Source: Cladorrhinum sp. PSN259
Lineage: Eukaryota > Ascomycota > Sordariomycetes > Sordariales > Podosporaceae
Length of the DNA: 64,000 nt
Assembly (NCBI GenBank): GCA_033725935.1
Contig: MU867067.1
Span: forward strand, 1-64,000
Direction: 5' to 3'
How positions within the stretch are numbered: the first letter of the stretch is position 1; the number at the start of each line of letters is the position of its first letter. The translations under genes and the position numbers were made by a program. Under the pieces are notes generated by a model. It ran no database searches, had not been told where the DNA came from, and worked only from the letters and a program-made list of their open reading frames with translations. Below are positions 34,928 to 47,529 of this stretch, piece by piece.

Positions 34928-37900
34928 CGGGAAACTTCTAAACGATTGGAGTTTGAGAGTGTTTGTTTTGAGGTGAACAGGTTGTTTTTTTGTCTGTGGA
35001 AGTAATTGGATATTATACCCTTTATATTACGCGTAGAGGACGTGATAATGTATTTTCTTTGGATGGTAGAGTAGAATAGAATAGAATAATAGTTTAGGTT
35101 GTACTGGTCCGTGTTTGTTACTGTCTCAGGCAGGAGTGAAGCTTCAATTGGAAGGGGAATGATGGGAGAAGAGGATCGGGAGTAAGATGGTTTTGCTTAC
35201 CTTCCAGTGGCAGGTAGTTGATACATTGATACCCCACGAGAACAGTAGTTGAAGTTGTAACCACGAGATTGTTTTTATTATCACATCATCAACCACCTTC
35301 GGTAGCGATTACCCATAACACTTATATCCCGATCCTGAAGAATCTGAAACAAAGACGGAAGTACGTACCACTTAGCATATTTCGCTTCCAGTTTCTGTTT
35401 CCCTGGTTTTAAGGAAACCATGATCCATGCAATACCCATCCATGGCGGTGATTATCATCATCATGCTGGTGTCACTTCCCGTTGGTTTGTTTGAGATTTA
35501 GTTATCAGATGAAAAATCGTGGTACCTTGTGGTGATAGTAGTGGTGCGAGGATTCGCGGCCCGTTGCAGTAGAAAGATTGTGCGCCATCATTATTACTGT
35601 ATAACAGCCACAGGTCTTTTGCAGTCCACCTAACTACTTCATTCTCATCGGAATCCAATACAGAGTATTGTTAGCCAGCCTTCGTTGAAGGCTCCGACCC
35701 CATATAATCTCAAGTAAAACCCCCTTTATCTTATACCCGAGTTCATTTCTTTCATTCTACGGAGCGAGGCTCCGAACCTTCCCCAAAGGCATGACAAAAA
35801 GAGTAAGACTTCGGAAGAACTCTTGAAGCTGAGCGGAAAAACGTACGACATGTGTGTGGGTATTGTTGCGGTGGTTCGTCATCTCGTTTGACTACTGGAA
35901 CCACTTCGTTTTGGAAGTGTTTGTTATTTTACATAGTTATCGGGCAGAGTTGCCGTTATTTGAGTTGCTGCCCTACTACGAGTGGCGGGCTCATACGGAT
36001 ACAGTATGTAGCTGCTTCAGTGAAGGAAACTGGTAGCGAGCTACGGCGAGTACGTATGTAGTTCATGATTTATTACACCATTATCGAGACAGAGAACTGA
36101 ACTGACTGATGTGAACACTGTTTCAGATGTGGTTCCGACATTGATGACGTGGACAGCCGCTGTGGTGTGTTTGGGAAGATAGTTTGGGCCTCATAATTAC
36201 TCTTGAGGGGAAGAAGGAGAAAGACACATGATCATCGTTGCTCTCCAATTGCCGGACAACTGGCTGGTCGTATGTTTCGACACACAGACACATACAAGAC
36301 ATGATTGGTAAGGGACATCCCGTAAAACGCAAGGCGATCATGATCCTCAAAAGCACCCGTATAACGGCTTGGGGGAGGAGAGAGAGAGAGAGAGAGGGTC
36401 GCATCGCCCCTCACCTCACCATCCAGGGAGTCGGTCATCCCTCTCCGCCTCCGCCTCGATGCATTGATTGCTTGAGCCAGGCGGACATGTGGCCCATTCT
36501 TTCGCTTGACAGCACAGTGAGGCTTTGACGATCGACCGGTAAATGCGCGTAATGCGCGTGATGTAAGGGGTAGGTATAATGAACTGTAAGGTCCCGAACC
36601 AAAAAAAGAAAAGAAAATGTTTTTTTGCGGTACCTTACACAACATCACAAAAACACTATATTGGTAACAAATTTCTTCCGATTCCTTTACATATCTGTTC
36701 CTGAGAATCTAGACCCGGCAATCAGCAGCAGCAGCAACAGCAGGAAAGAGGCGGCATCCCCGTGCCCCTCCCTTTTTTCGCTGTTCGTTCGGATGGTGCG
36801 GTGTTTGTGTTCGTCAGCCACGGAATGCGGGAGCCAGGGGTTGGGCTGGATCTCCCGGAGCGACTTTCTTGTGGAAAGCCTGGATCTCGGTCGAGTGAAT
36901 GTGAACGACAGTGATAAACTCTCAGTTGGTCGCTGCGCCGTTTCAGGATCGACCAATCAATCCTCGGTTCTGCTGGTAGGGACTTTGGTCTTGGCATTTC
37001 GATTGGGTGGTTCTTTGCAAGGATTTATTTGCCGTCGAGAATCTTCGCCGCACTCTTGGCCAATGCATGAACACCACAGGGTGTGGGAAGCCCCGATGTG
37101 GCTGTTTTCAGGGGTTTGACTTGAAAAGATATGGACGGTAATCCAGTCAGATTTCGGGGAAATGGAGAGGTTGTGATGACCTGAGATTGAGAGATGCTTC
37201 GTAAAGACCGTGAGGGTGATGCGGGGTTGGAGAACCCGACCTGACCTGAATGAAGTCGGTGTGCTGAGCTGCTGCTTGCCGCCTTAGAAACAAATGCAAA
37301 CAGGGCAGCAAAGATGCAGCTGCAGCTAAGCACGAGGAGAAAAAGCAATGGTGGCGGCGTCTGGGAGTGAGACACGCATCTGGTGATTTTTCGTTTTTCG
37401 GTTTGTTGGTGGAGTTATCCGGGCTCAAGGAGAGAGGTTCGAGCAGATCTTCCCTCGACCGAACTGCTCGAGTTTCCAAGTTTTTGATGGCTGGGGTAAA
37501 ACAAGGATCAAGCCACTCGGTGCTTCTGAGATTTCGTATCACAACATCAACATCAGATTCCATTCAATTGGTGTTTGTCCACTCTTTAGTGGCATTTCAT
37601 GGATCGGTGCAAGATTCCCAATTGAGAATCAGCCAGTCGGAGGGGGTGGCTAGTGAGTGGTGAAAATGCCCTTGCAGCACCCGGCAGCGTGTAAAGTTCC
37701 CCTGCAGCTTCATTCCTGCAGGCACCCACAACACTCCCCACCAGCCCGGGTCCCCTCCCAACCCTCCAGGTCTCTTCCCCATGTCTCAATTTTTCATCCC
37801 GTCCATCGTCTTCCCGTCCTTCCTTCATCTCAAAGACAAGGTCCTGGGTCCTTGGCTGTTTTTATGATCGACGACGCGGCCTCGGTCAGGAAAATCATTC

Positions 37901-38343
37901 TTTTATTGGGGCATTGACTGCTGCAAGAATTACATCTTGAAAATCCTTCCCTTCCTTTTTTCCTCCCTTCTTCTCCCTACCTTCGCCCTTGGCCGAGTGC
38001 CATTTGACCGACTCCTTCAACTCACCCTCCTTTGGCCGCTGGACTCGTCACACGGCTACTTTTTCACTTCTTCCACGGCTTGCAGTGTCAGTGTGTGGAC
38101 ACATTACATACCAACCAGCGCATTCATTCCTTTCCGACCACCCGCTTAAACAGCAAAACTTACATCAGTGCTGGTCATCCGCAACATTCCCTTCATTTTG
38201 ACTTTATGACGACAGGTCGACGCTTCGAAAGCAGTCCCGACGGCATATGATCCTGGAGAACACTTTGATTCTACCGACATCAAGATCCACCTGGGAAGCA
38301 GAGTGGTCTATTCTTCGATTCTTTTTTTTATTTTTAACCCAAC
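34928..38343. other. 3.4 kb intergenic region
   Basis: No gene is recognised. A GA microsatellite lies at 36378-36397. The stretch from about 37690 to 38343 is pyrimidine rich on the plus strand and is likely the promoter and long 5' leader of the ferric reductase gene. Confidence 0.4.
36378..36397. repeat. GA microsatellite
   Basis: About ten GA units in intergenic DNA. Confidence 0.8.
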
Positions 38344-40213
38344 ATGTCTGGCACGGCAACCACAGCGACGGGTCATGGTGCAGGAGGAGGTGGTGGTAGT
38401 GGTGGTGCAGAAGCTGGCGGAGCAGGAGCTGCTCAGGGAGGAGTCACCAACAGCGTGGATCATGGTCTCGTGAATGAGGCTCTTTCGCATTATCTGCTTC
38501 TGGTTCTGGGAGGGATTGCTGTTGTGGTTGGAGGATGGAGGGTCGCAACGCTTTTGCACCGATATCTCAGACAGGTGACATGCCTCCACAACGACACCCA
38601 ACGATACTTCAGCAAAGCATCCCCCAAGTTTGCCTGGTTCCAGAAGAACATTCTGTATGCCCCCATTTTCAGCAAGCGACACAACAGAGAATTCCAGGTT
38701 AGCTCGGCCGTCAATGTCGGAACTCTGCCTTCCCGCCTTCAGCTCGTCTTCCTCCTTGGTTATCTCGCCACGAATGTCGCCTTTTGTGTCATTACGATCG
38801 ATTTCTCTCAGCCACTCCGCCAGGTCGCTACTCTTATCAGAAACAGGACTGGATATTTGGCCGTTGTTAACATGATCCCCCTGTTTCTCATGGCTGGTCG
38901 CAACAACCCGCTCATCAACTTGCTTGGAATGTCTTACGACTCTTTCAACCTTCTTCACCGCTGGATGGGCCGTATCGTCGCTCTGGAGTCTCTCGCTCAT
39001 ACCCTGGCTTGGATGGTCAGCAATGCTTCCACCAACGGCTGGGCCAAGGCCATCAGCACTGCTACCACTGTCCCTTTCATGATGTGGGGATTTATTGTAT
39101 GTATTCAACCATGTTGTGGGCTTTCTGAGTGATATGCTGACCAAATTTCAGTCCACCTGCGCCATGGTCTTTCTTTGCATCCAAGCATCCAGCATCTTCA
39201 GACATGCGTACTACGAGACTTTCAAGATCCTCCACATCGCTGGAGCGATTGTCTCCATTCTCGGCCTCTGGTACCATCTGGATCTCAAGAAGCTCCCGCA
39301 GCTCAAGTACCTTTATGTTGTTGTTGCTCTTTGGTGTTTCGACCGAGCCGCCCGCTTCCTCCGTATTGCCTATCGCAACATCGGAGCTGGTGGCACCAAG
39401 ACTCTCGTTGAGGCCCTTCCCGGCGGTGCCTGCCGCGTCACAGTCACCATGGCTCGGCCTTGGGAGTTCCGCCCCGGTCAACACGCTTACCTCTATATGC
39501 CCTCGGTCGGCTTCTGGCAATCTCACCCTTTCACTGTCGCCTGGAGCGAGGAGGGCGAGCACCTTTACGGCGAGAAGCTTCCTATGGACCGCCACGATGT
39601 TCTTTCGATGAAGAAGACGACGCTCTCTTTCGTTATTCGTGGCCGGACTGGTTTCACGGGCGCACTTTACAGCAGGGCAGCTGCCAACCCCGATGGAAAG
39701 CTGGTGACGAGATGCCTTGTCGAGGGTCCCTATAGGGGTTCGCACAAGCTTCAGTCTTACGGAACTGTCATGTTGTTTGCAGGCGGTGTCGGCGTTACCC
39801 AGGCTGTGCCGCACGTGCGCGACCTGGTCGCGGGGTACAGCAACGGCACGGTGGCCGCCAGAAAGGTCGTCATGGTCTGGGTCATTCAAAGCCCCGAGCA
39901 TCTCGAATGGATCAGGCCATGGATGACCGAGATTCTTGCGATGGAGAAGCGTCGCGAGGTGCTTCGCATCATGCTTTTCGTCTCCCGCCCTCGCTCGACC
40001 AAGGAAATCCACAGTCCCAGCGCGACTGTTCAGATGTTCCCCGGCAGGCCAAACATTGAGGCGCTCATTAGCAGGGAAATGGATGATCAGGTCGGCACCA
40101 TGGCGGTCTCTGTCTGCGGTCCCGGTGCCCTTAGCGATGAAGTGAGGAGGGCGGTTAGAAACCGCCAATACCAGAGAAATGTCGATTTTGTTGAGGAGGC
40201 GTTCTCTTGGTAG
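38344..40213 (+). CDS. Ferric reductase-like membrane protein
   Basis: The 604-residue product belongs to the ferric reductase/NADPH oxidase superfamily and moves electrons from NADPH via FAD and two hemes across a membrane, usually to reduce Fe(III) for uptake. After a Gly/Ala-rich extracytosolic N-terminus come a first helix (HYLLLVLGGIAVVVGGW) and the ferric reductase core, with heme-ligand candidates in LLHRWMGR, SLAHTLAW and ILHIAGAI...WYHLD. The FAD-binding motif HPFTVAW and the NADPH-binding LFAGGVGVTQAVPHV follow, and the C-terminal SVCGPGALSDEVR closes the reductase domain. Exons are 38344-39096 and 39152-40213 with a 55-base intron. No siderophore gene is adjacent. Confidence 0.93.
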
Positions 40214-41475
40214 ATGTCCCCACTATCTTCTGGGGTTGAGGGTCACAAGAGTGATCGGGGTTTTATTTCTTGCAGTACATATTTTTATTTTTATTTTTTT
40301 TTCCATGTTTTGGTTTTTTCTGTCTGTCTTTATCTCGTTGGATTTGGACAAAGATCATGAGGGCTTTTCAGCATCTCACAGGGGAAAGAGAAGAAGACAT
40401 CTGAGGATTTAGATCCGAGTTGTACATACCTATACCAATTAAAAGATATGAAGATCATAAGCTACACTCAGTTACGCACGCAAGCTAGACTTTGAGGTGT
40501 GATTGGATAGACAAACCTGAGGGGGTTACGGTAGCTTCCCAAGACGGTTGAGGTGCAGATGCCGAGCTGTCAGTTGGGTACCTACCCCACTTGGTGATGT
40601 TCTGGCGCAAACTGTATAATAACCAAAAGAGTTTCAGCAGAGTGTAGGGGTTCCATCAGTTTGACCAGTTCGTCACATAGGTTTCACATCTTGATTTTTT
40701 AATTACGTCTGATATGATTCTAGGTTCGAGGTCACCCTATGAAATGCAGCAAAGAGTCTCAAGGAGAGGACAAGACAGCAAACACAACCCCACCAGGTGC
40801 CCACCATCGGAACAGGGGTATTCCACCCCGCCGAAAGCCAGCATCTTCAGGGGATCCCAGTACGCGCGTGACGTGCTGACGTCGGTGTTGTCCCCCCCCA
40901 GCCGCCTTATCAGCTCGGTCGTGTTATCGGTCACCATTCACCTTTCATCGGACATCTCACGATACCTAGGTATCTCGTCTTGCCTTTTCGAGTTGACTTT
41001 GTAAGCTTGTGGCAGTATTCATTGCTGAGATACCGTCCGCGGCACCCTCCAACCTGCTGCCCCCGGTTACCCCTGCTGCCTTAAGAGCCCCGGAGACGCC
41101 GGCTTTGTGTCTGCTTGCCCCCTCATTCGGGTCTTCCAATCCCGCGGGGCTGACCGGGCCATTTAAACTTCCACACCACTTAACGGTCCAAACTTGCCAA
41201 CAAACTTCGTTCAGGAGCTCCGTTGTTCAACTTGAAGCTCTTCCGGCGACACAGACGTCAACCATTTTCCCTATTTCCCCCCGGCCGCCCCCCGCCTCTC
41301 CACCCCGCCCTTGCATCTATAACCCCTTCATCCCCATCGGACAACCACCTTTGACAGAACGACACCACACCACCGCAATTTAACTTGAACTGTTTGCAAG
41401 AAAACAGAGCAAACAATACCAGATACCACCTATACAGGCACACAAGCTGCCATTTCTGTTGTCTCTTCATTTCGA
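40214..41475. other. Intergenic between ferric reductase and Yippee genes
   Basis: The left part is the 3' region of the reductase gene. The right part, from about 41000, is C-rich and should be the promoter and leader of the Yippee gene. Nothing else is seen. Confidence 0.4.
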
Positions 41476-41943
41476 ATGCTTGTGCCAATCAACCCCCTCG
41501 ACGCGACCGCCAAAGACATCCCCGTTGAGGCCATCGTCTACCAAATCGCGAACATGGGTCTCTCATACAACACCTACCTCACCGGCGACCGCATCTTTGG
41601 ATGCAAGAATTGCAAGACTCACTTGTCTGCTCATGACCAGATCATCTCTCGGGTATGTTTTCATCCTTCTTCTATCTATATAACACACTAACACATACCG
41701 TATGTAAAGAATTTCAGAGGCCAACACGGAAAAGCATACCTCTTCAACATGGTAGTCAACGTCGAGACCGGCGACCCTTCAGAGCGCAACATGACGACGG
41801 GAAGACACATCGTTCGCGACATCAACTGCAGGCAGTGCAAGGAAGTCGTGGGGTGGAAGTACGACAAGGCCTTTGAGGGCAGCGAGAAGTACAAGGAGGG
41901 CAAATTTATCTTGGAGGCCGAGTTGCTGGCTAACGTTTCTTGA
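41476..41943 (+). CDS. Yippee-like zinc-binding protein
   Basis: This 136-residue protein is a single Yippee/Mis18 fold. Two CxxC knuckles, FGCKNCKTHLS (Cys43 and Cys46) and NCRQCKEVVGW (Cys99 and Cys102), bind one zinc, and the diagnostic FRGQHGKAYLF lies between them. Yeast Moh1 and the human YPEL proteins belong here. Human YPEL5 is part of the CTLH/GID ubiquitin ligase, so a role in that complex is possible but not shown. Exons are 41476-41652 and 41710-41943, split by a 57-base intron exactly before NFRGQHG. Confidence 0.95.
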
Positions 41944-42759
41944 TATTTGCGTTCCTCTTCCACTCAAAGTCAAGGTCAAGACATCAACACTTACTCGCTC
42001 AGACTCGGTTTGGGCAAAAGTATGGGGCTAGCTTGCCTATGCCCATCCTTATTTCTTGGGAATTCTTCTTCTCTTTTTTTGGAGTTCAACCTGGAGAAGT
42101 ATTTGCTTGTTTTTATTTTGCTTAAGTTTGCTGGTCTTTTTTTGGGTTTTTGTTTTTGTTTTTGTTTTTTGCACGCAAAAGCAGGGCATATTTTTCAATG
42201 GCCGTTATTGGACTGTGTATGGAAGAGAAGTAATCATTTGCAACACGAATGAAAACAACAGAAACAGCGGAAATTCAATTCGACGAGAAGCAGAGAACAG
42301 AGAAACAGCGACATTTATTTGAACCAGTCCGCCAACAGAGAGATATATTTCCTGAGCGATGGGAGATATAATGAGTTCAAATAGATAAACTGATCAATTT
42401 AGGACTCTATAAGCTTCCTTGAACTTGTGATACTTGTATGGTATGTGATCATCTTGATATAGTATGTATTCCTAGTGACGACAAGAAGGCCAAAGTCTCA
42501 TCGTGACTTTGACCATGGCCTTCTTTGAAACCTATATATAGATCATGAAATATACTCGAGCTCCCAAAAAAGAAAAGAAACTTGGAGCCAAAAAAGGGAA
42601 ACATATGCCCAAAAACGCCATTACCCATCCCATATCCATATACCAATCCTCATCCTATACTCATATGACCCATACAGTATACAGTCTCGTCATAGTGAAC
42701 CCTCCTCCTCTAGGTAGCTCATGTACAGTCCACTCAAATTTGTGTGTACAAAACAAAAC
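41944..42759. other. Convergent 3' regions
   Basis: The Yippee gene and the transporter gene converge on this stretch. It is T-rich on the plus strand near 42065-42170, as expected for a 3' untranslated region. No gene is seen. Confidence 0.4.
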
Positions 42760-44155
42760 CTAATTATGTTCAATAGGCTCCTCAGGCAAGAGCTGCTCAA
42801 CCTCCCTGACCTGTAAAAACTCAAAGGGCGGCTGGACGATCCCGTTGAAGAGGAAAGTGAAATACACAAGCAGGACGAAACCCAAAACCTGCAACCACTT
42901 GAAGGTCTCCCAGCCGAGCCCCAAAGAAACGATCCAGATGAACAAGGTACGGCAGGTGTCGATTGTCGAGCGGGAAGTGGCGGATACGGTGCGCGTTACT
43001 GAGAGCCCGAAGAAGTTGAAGCCCCTACATTGTCAATAATTGTTAGCACATGTTACATACCAAAATCAGAGAGACAGAGTGTGTGTCTGTGAAAAAAAAA
43101 ATACTGACCCAATACTAATCATAATCAACAAGCTCGAAACAAACACCGCTTTGTACTCCCAAAACTGTCTCCAGCCCTCCACCATGTCAAACGGTCCATA
43201 TTTGCCACTTTCCGTCCTTCCCACGGCAAAGTGCAAGACGGTCATGCCAGCCAGCGTCACCAGGAACCCGAAAAGCCCTTCCCATCCCACGACTCTGATC
43301 GCCTCAATCTCTGACCTCTCGAGAATCCATTCTTCCAACACAAATTGCGTGGCAGTAAAGATTTGTGCTCCGGCAATCATCAAGACGCCGATAATGACTT
43401 TCAATGCGTCAGAGTTGACCTCTTCCAACGCCGAGACTGGTTTCTTGTCGGGCTGGATTGCGCCCGCCAAACCGACGATAGCGACGCCGGTCATGACTCC
43501 CACCAGTGAAAGCCACTGGAAGAGGTGCAGATGCCTGCGCAAGAACACGACGCTGAAGAGACCGACAAAGAGCACGAGCGCTCCGCGCGTCATTTGGTAG
43601 ATTGATGCTGCAACCAACAAGAGACCGGCGTTCATGAGGGTCGTGCCGCAAATGTCGCAAATAGCTGGGAGCGACAAAAGACAGACTCTCCAGCCGCGGA
43701 GGACGGATATAGTTTTATTTGAAGAGCCATTCAGTGCGGTAGTAGAGTGAACAGAGACATTGTCAGCTGCGCGTCTCGGGACGGTATCATCGTCGTCCGC
43801 CGCCGTCGGGATAGGCTGATACGAAGCAGTACCAGAAGTAGGAGCGATATAGGTATTGTAAAGCTTGATGATTCCCACAACGAGCCAGCATCCCATTTCG
43901 CCTACAAACATTTGAAGGGTCTGAATGACGGGCTGCTCAAAGTGCGCGTGCTTCTTGGGGTCGGGGTCGTCGCAGTTTCGGACGCATTGGTTGTCCTTCA
44001 ACCATCAGTTAGCAAATGCGGGGACACGGTGGAAGGGAGGACGGGCAAAACGGTACCTGATACTTGGTCAAGAGGGTGTTGCACACTCCCGTCAAAAGCA
44101 TCATTCCCACCAGAAAGGGAATCACCGCTCGCGCGGGGATTATTGTTGACGCCAT
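42760..44155 (-). CDS. SLC35F6-like drug/metabolite transporter
   Basis: This 416-residue multi-pass protein of the DMT/EamA superfamily has about ten membrane segments and resembles SLC35F6 (C2orf18). The first helix contains MMLLTGVCNTLLTKYQD, the fold's usual start. Conserved pieces are ICDICGTTLMNAGLL, SIYQMTRGALVLFVGLFSV and the GFNFFGLSVTRTVSATSRSTIDTCRTLFIW segment near the end. Exons in transcript order are 44057-44155, 43109-43995 and 42760-43024. The human relative is lysosomal and mitochondrial; the solute moved is not known. A soluble, Ser/Thr-rich loop after the third helix is longer than in animals. Confidence 0.9.
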
Positions 44156-44888
44156 GGTTGTTGTGTTTCCGAAGCTTTATCGGCGTCGACGCAAGAATGC
44201 GATTACGTTTCCGAAAACTGGAATCGGAATTCGTCTGTCTGTGTTCTAGACTTTCGAAAAGCCAACGTAGTCAATGAAGAAGACGGGAATAAAGGATGAA
44301 GAGACGGTGATCAGGCACCTCCAATTCTCTCTTCTTCCCTTTGTAGGTTGTCAAAGGCGCTGACATTCCCGACACAGGTCATCACTGCGCTGATGGATAC
44401 CGGGCCAGCGATCCAGCCGCGTTTCCCCATGACGATCAGTGGAGTCTTCCGATTGGGTACTCCGCAGTGTCCGCTTTCTCCGCTTTTCTCCATTTCCTTG
44501 AAAGCCCTGCTGACTGATTCGCTGGGGCTTATCACGACAGCCCCAGCCTTCTGACACCCCCTAAAGTTGTTGGTATCACGAGACTCACGAGCTTGAAACA
44601 GACACCAAGTTGCCCAAGCTCAATTTACTTAATCTGAGGCTGATGTATAAGTTGTGCCTGTGACTAGCCATCTGCTGTTCGTGTATCAAGACTTGAACCT
44701 CGACATTAAGCAAATGACACGACACTTTGACCGCTTCATTATGATGTATTGAATGTATGTACCAAGGGTATCGTGTATGCAAACTATCCCGTGCTCCTGT
44801 AACTCCAGATTCCCACTCATTACTATTACTAACCGATACTTTTAATGCCATGAAAATTATATCATTCCCTCCCAAGACCTTTGAAGAA
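44156..44888. other. Intergenic between two minus-strand genes
   Basis: This holds the promoter of the transporter and the 3' region of the DUF2985 gene. I see no further structure. Confidence 0.4.
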
Positions 44889-46112
44889 TCACTTTTCAGG
44901 ATCCTGAGTCTTCTTCTTTGGCTTCTTATCCTTGATGTTGTTGTAATGAGGGATCCCCATCTCCTTATCCCGAGCCAGCTTCTCCATATCCCGGTCATTA
45001 CATGGTACACCCTCAATGCTCTTGACTTTCTTGCCCTCCAGAAACATCACAAGTCCTCCCACCATTGCTATGATGCAGGCAATTGCGACCAGGAACCCAG
45101 TCACCCAGCTTGGTCTGTCAAAGCGGTTCATACCCCACATGACGCCGCAGAGACCGCATTGAGCAAAGGTATTCGTTACCATAGACCAAATCACAAAGTC
45201 GAGCTTCCATACACTGGTGGCTGGCGCTCGAGTGCCGGTTAAAGCAGCGTTAGGAATGGCATTCTCAGGAATGGGTATCGCCGACCTGGGGATATGCTCC
45301 GGAATATTCTCCGGTCCAACGTCCAAGGGCAGCTCCTGTGATCCCTTGAGTCTGAACCAGCTGCGATGGATACCAGCAAGACGTCGTAGACCATCGTAGT
45401 CTCCCTTGACTCGGTACTTCAAGAGATACCACCAGTCGCGAAATCTCCAAGGTGCCAATCCAAACGCAGTCACACAGAAAAGTCCTGTCAAGACCTGTGA
45501 GTCCCACTCAACCCATTTCCGCCTTGGAGAATCAATGTCGTTACAGGTGGGATGGCACATGGCCGGAGCAGCGTTGCAAAGGAGCAAGAACAACATGCCA
45601 CCCCAAGCAACCACATTGAGTCCGTAAATTGTCCAAAAGAACCCCATTGGCGTCGTAAAGAACTTCCAAAACGACTTTAATCCCTGTTGCGTCGACTCCT
45701 TTGTCGAGTATTTGGGTGGGAAGTGATAGCCATTTTCAAATGGTTCTGTGTGATCGAAAACGCCAGACTTCTTCTCGTTTGTCTCTGCTGGCACGGCGAT
45801 GGTAACTCCATCCGAGGACGTTTCGCGCTTGACTTGGGCGTCGGAGGATGGTCGCACTTTCTCCATGGCTTCTGGTTCTCCCGCCAAGAGATCGACCGCG
45901 TCTACTTTTTGCTCGTCTTCCTGCTCCTTGATTGCTGGCGCTTTGCCGTGTATTTTGGGTTTGATGTGTTCGGCGACGAATGTCGATGCTAGGTCGCTAG
46001 TTGCTGCAACGAAACCCTCGGGTGGTCTCGAGTCTTCGAATTCATGGGAGAGTCTTTTAATCAGCGACGGGGGCCGCGCTGATTGCGCGTTCTTGTCAAT
46101 GGGATGATCCAT
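44889..46112 (-). CDS. DUF2985 membrane protein
   Basis: This intronless gene encodes 407 residues. The first 130 are charged and disordered (cytosolic). Then comes FWKFFTTPMGFFWTIYGLNVVAWGGMLFLLL, the mark of the DUF2985 family, with further membrane segments at VLTGLFCVTAFGL, FVIWSMVTNTFAQCGLCGVMWGM and WVTGFLVAIACIIAMVGG. The conserved RFRDWWYLLKYR and the HRSWFRL stretch lie in the loop between them. The C-terminal tail is lysine-rich. The family is common in fungi and has no established function. Confidence 0.9.
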   Translation of the reverse strand: MDHPIDKNAQSARPPSLIKRLSHEFEDSRPPEGFVAATSDLASTFVAEHIKPKIHGKAPAIKEQEDEQKVDAVDLLAGEPEAMEKVRPSSDAQVKRETSSDGVTIAVPAETNEKKSGVFDHTEPFENGYHFPPKYSTKESTQQGLKSFWKFFTTPMGFFWTIYGLNVVAWGGMLFLLLCNAAPAMCHPTCNDIDSPRRKWVEWDSQVLTGLFCVTAFGLAPWRFRDWWYLLKYRVKGDYDGLRRLAGIHRSWFRLKGSQELPLDVGPENIPEHIPRSAIPIPENAIPNAALTGTRAPATSVWKLDFVIWSMVTNTFAQCGLCGVMWGMNRFDRPSWVTGFLVAIACIIAMVGGLVMFLEGKKVKSIEGVPCNDRDMEKLARDKEMGIPHYNNIKDKKPKKKTQDPEK

Positions 46113-47529
46113 CGTGACAGTACGGTGTAGAGGTGTTTGACTATGGCTGTAGAACAGTGGAATTGGGATGGTGAAGAGATATGAAGCGATTTCACCTGGC
46201 GTTTAATGTCGGGGATGATGACGACGATGACGATGTTGGTTGCGAATTGAAAAATGTCAATAGAACCCGTATTAAAACAAGAATACCAACAAAGTGCGGC
46301 GGTTGGTTTGAACGAATCAGATGTAATTATCGATAGTGTCAAGTTAAAACCAACGACACATCTGCCGCGATGTTTAGAAAAGAATAAAAAGGGCACAGGC
46401 GGCAGGGAAACCACAGCTTGAAAGAAAAGTGTCGTCACCATTGTTGTATGCCCAGCCGTGCCAGCCAAAAAGAACGGAGATAATACCCGCGAATAAATCA
46501 AGATCCCAGTGGACAGCACCAGCAGTGCACTGCGTCGCCAGTAACTCCCTTAGGGGGCGATGACGCTTGGCAAAGGGTCTGAGGTCGCGTAGTTTCAGCT
46601 TTCCCTGTTCTGGATTGTTGAGGGCGGCAGACGGGCAACAAACCAGTCAGATCTGTCCGCTGGGAAAGCCCATCCTGATGATGTCACGCATGACCTGGGA
46701 GCATCGAGGGGCATGCTTGGGCACATCACAGGCTCGTTGGAATTGTCGATGACTGGGAATAAAGTTTGCCATGGAATTTGGACGATTTGCGTCTTACTGG
46801 CCCCAAATCTGGAATCTGGACTCCAAAGCTCGTGGGGCCTCCAGTTTGGTACCCCTTCAGTGACCCGACAGCCCGCTATTCTCGACCCCACCGACATCTG
46901 GGGTAAGGAAGAGCTCCACTAAAATCTAGTGTTGAAGAACGACGCATCATCGTAATGGGAGAATTTCCATAATAATTTTCCGGATCTGTAAATCCCGTCA
47001 TGCCCTGGAAGAAAATGATTACTATTGCTCCATGGGCAGCTTACATGGAAGTAACTCGCTACCGCGCTACACTTCTGTCTCTGTTAGCTTATCATCGCGA
47101 TACTGAAGGTAGATAGAGAAGATACCTTTTTTTTCCCACGATATACAGCTCAATGACCCAGTAACCACATTATTTAATAATAATAAAAAAGGAATTAGAA
47201 AAAAAGAGTGGGCGCGGGGCTTGGTTACTGCAAAACAGCCTCTACCTTTTAGTTTACGTGGCTGTTAAAGTTATTGAGTTAACTTTATGAATTTTGACTT
47301 GACGTCCAGGCCAACGAAGGCTCAGGGGTCTGGAGCATCAAAGAGGATTCTATGATAGGAACGGTTTTATGATGACAAACTCGACTGTAACCTATTATTG
47401 GAATCTACGATAGATAGCCCTAGGGGAGAAAAGTCCAGACAGAGCTAACGTGTGATGCTTCCATTTCCATCAATTTCATCCATCCTCACCATCCTCGTCA
47501 TTCTCATCATCCTCAAGAACAACCTCCCA
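46113..47529. other. Intergenic, 1.4 kb
   Basis: The left part is the promoter of the DUF2985 gene. An A/T-rich segment lies at 47120-47220. No gene or structured element is recognised. Confidence 0.4.

Noticed and set aside
37060..37100. Sequence ACCACAGGGTGTGGGAAGC recalling the start of fungal 5S rRNA
   Set aside because: Only about 15 bases agree; the rest of the 5S structure and the internal control box are missing.
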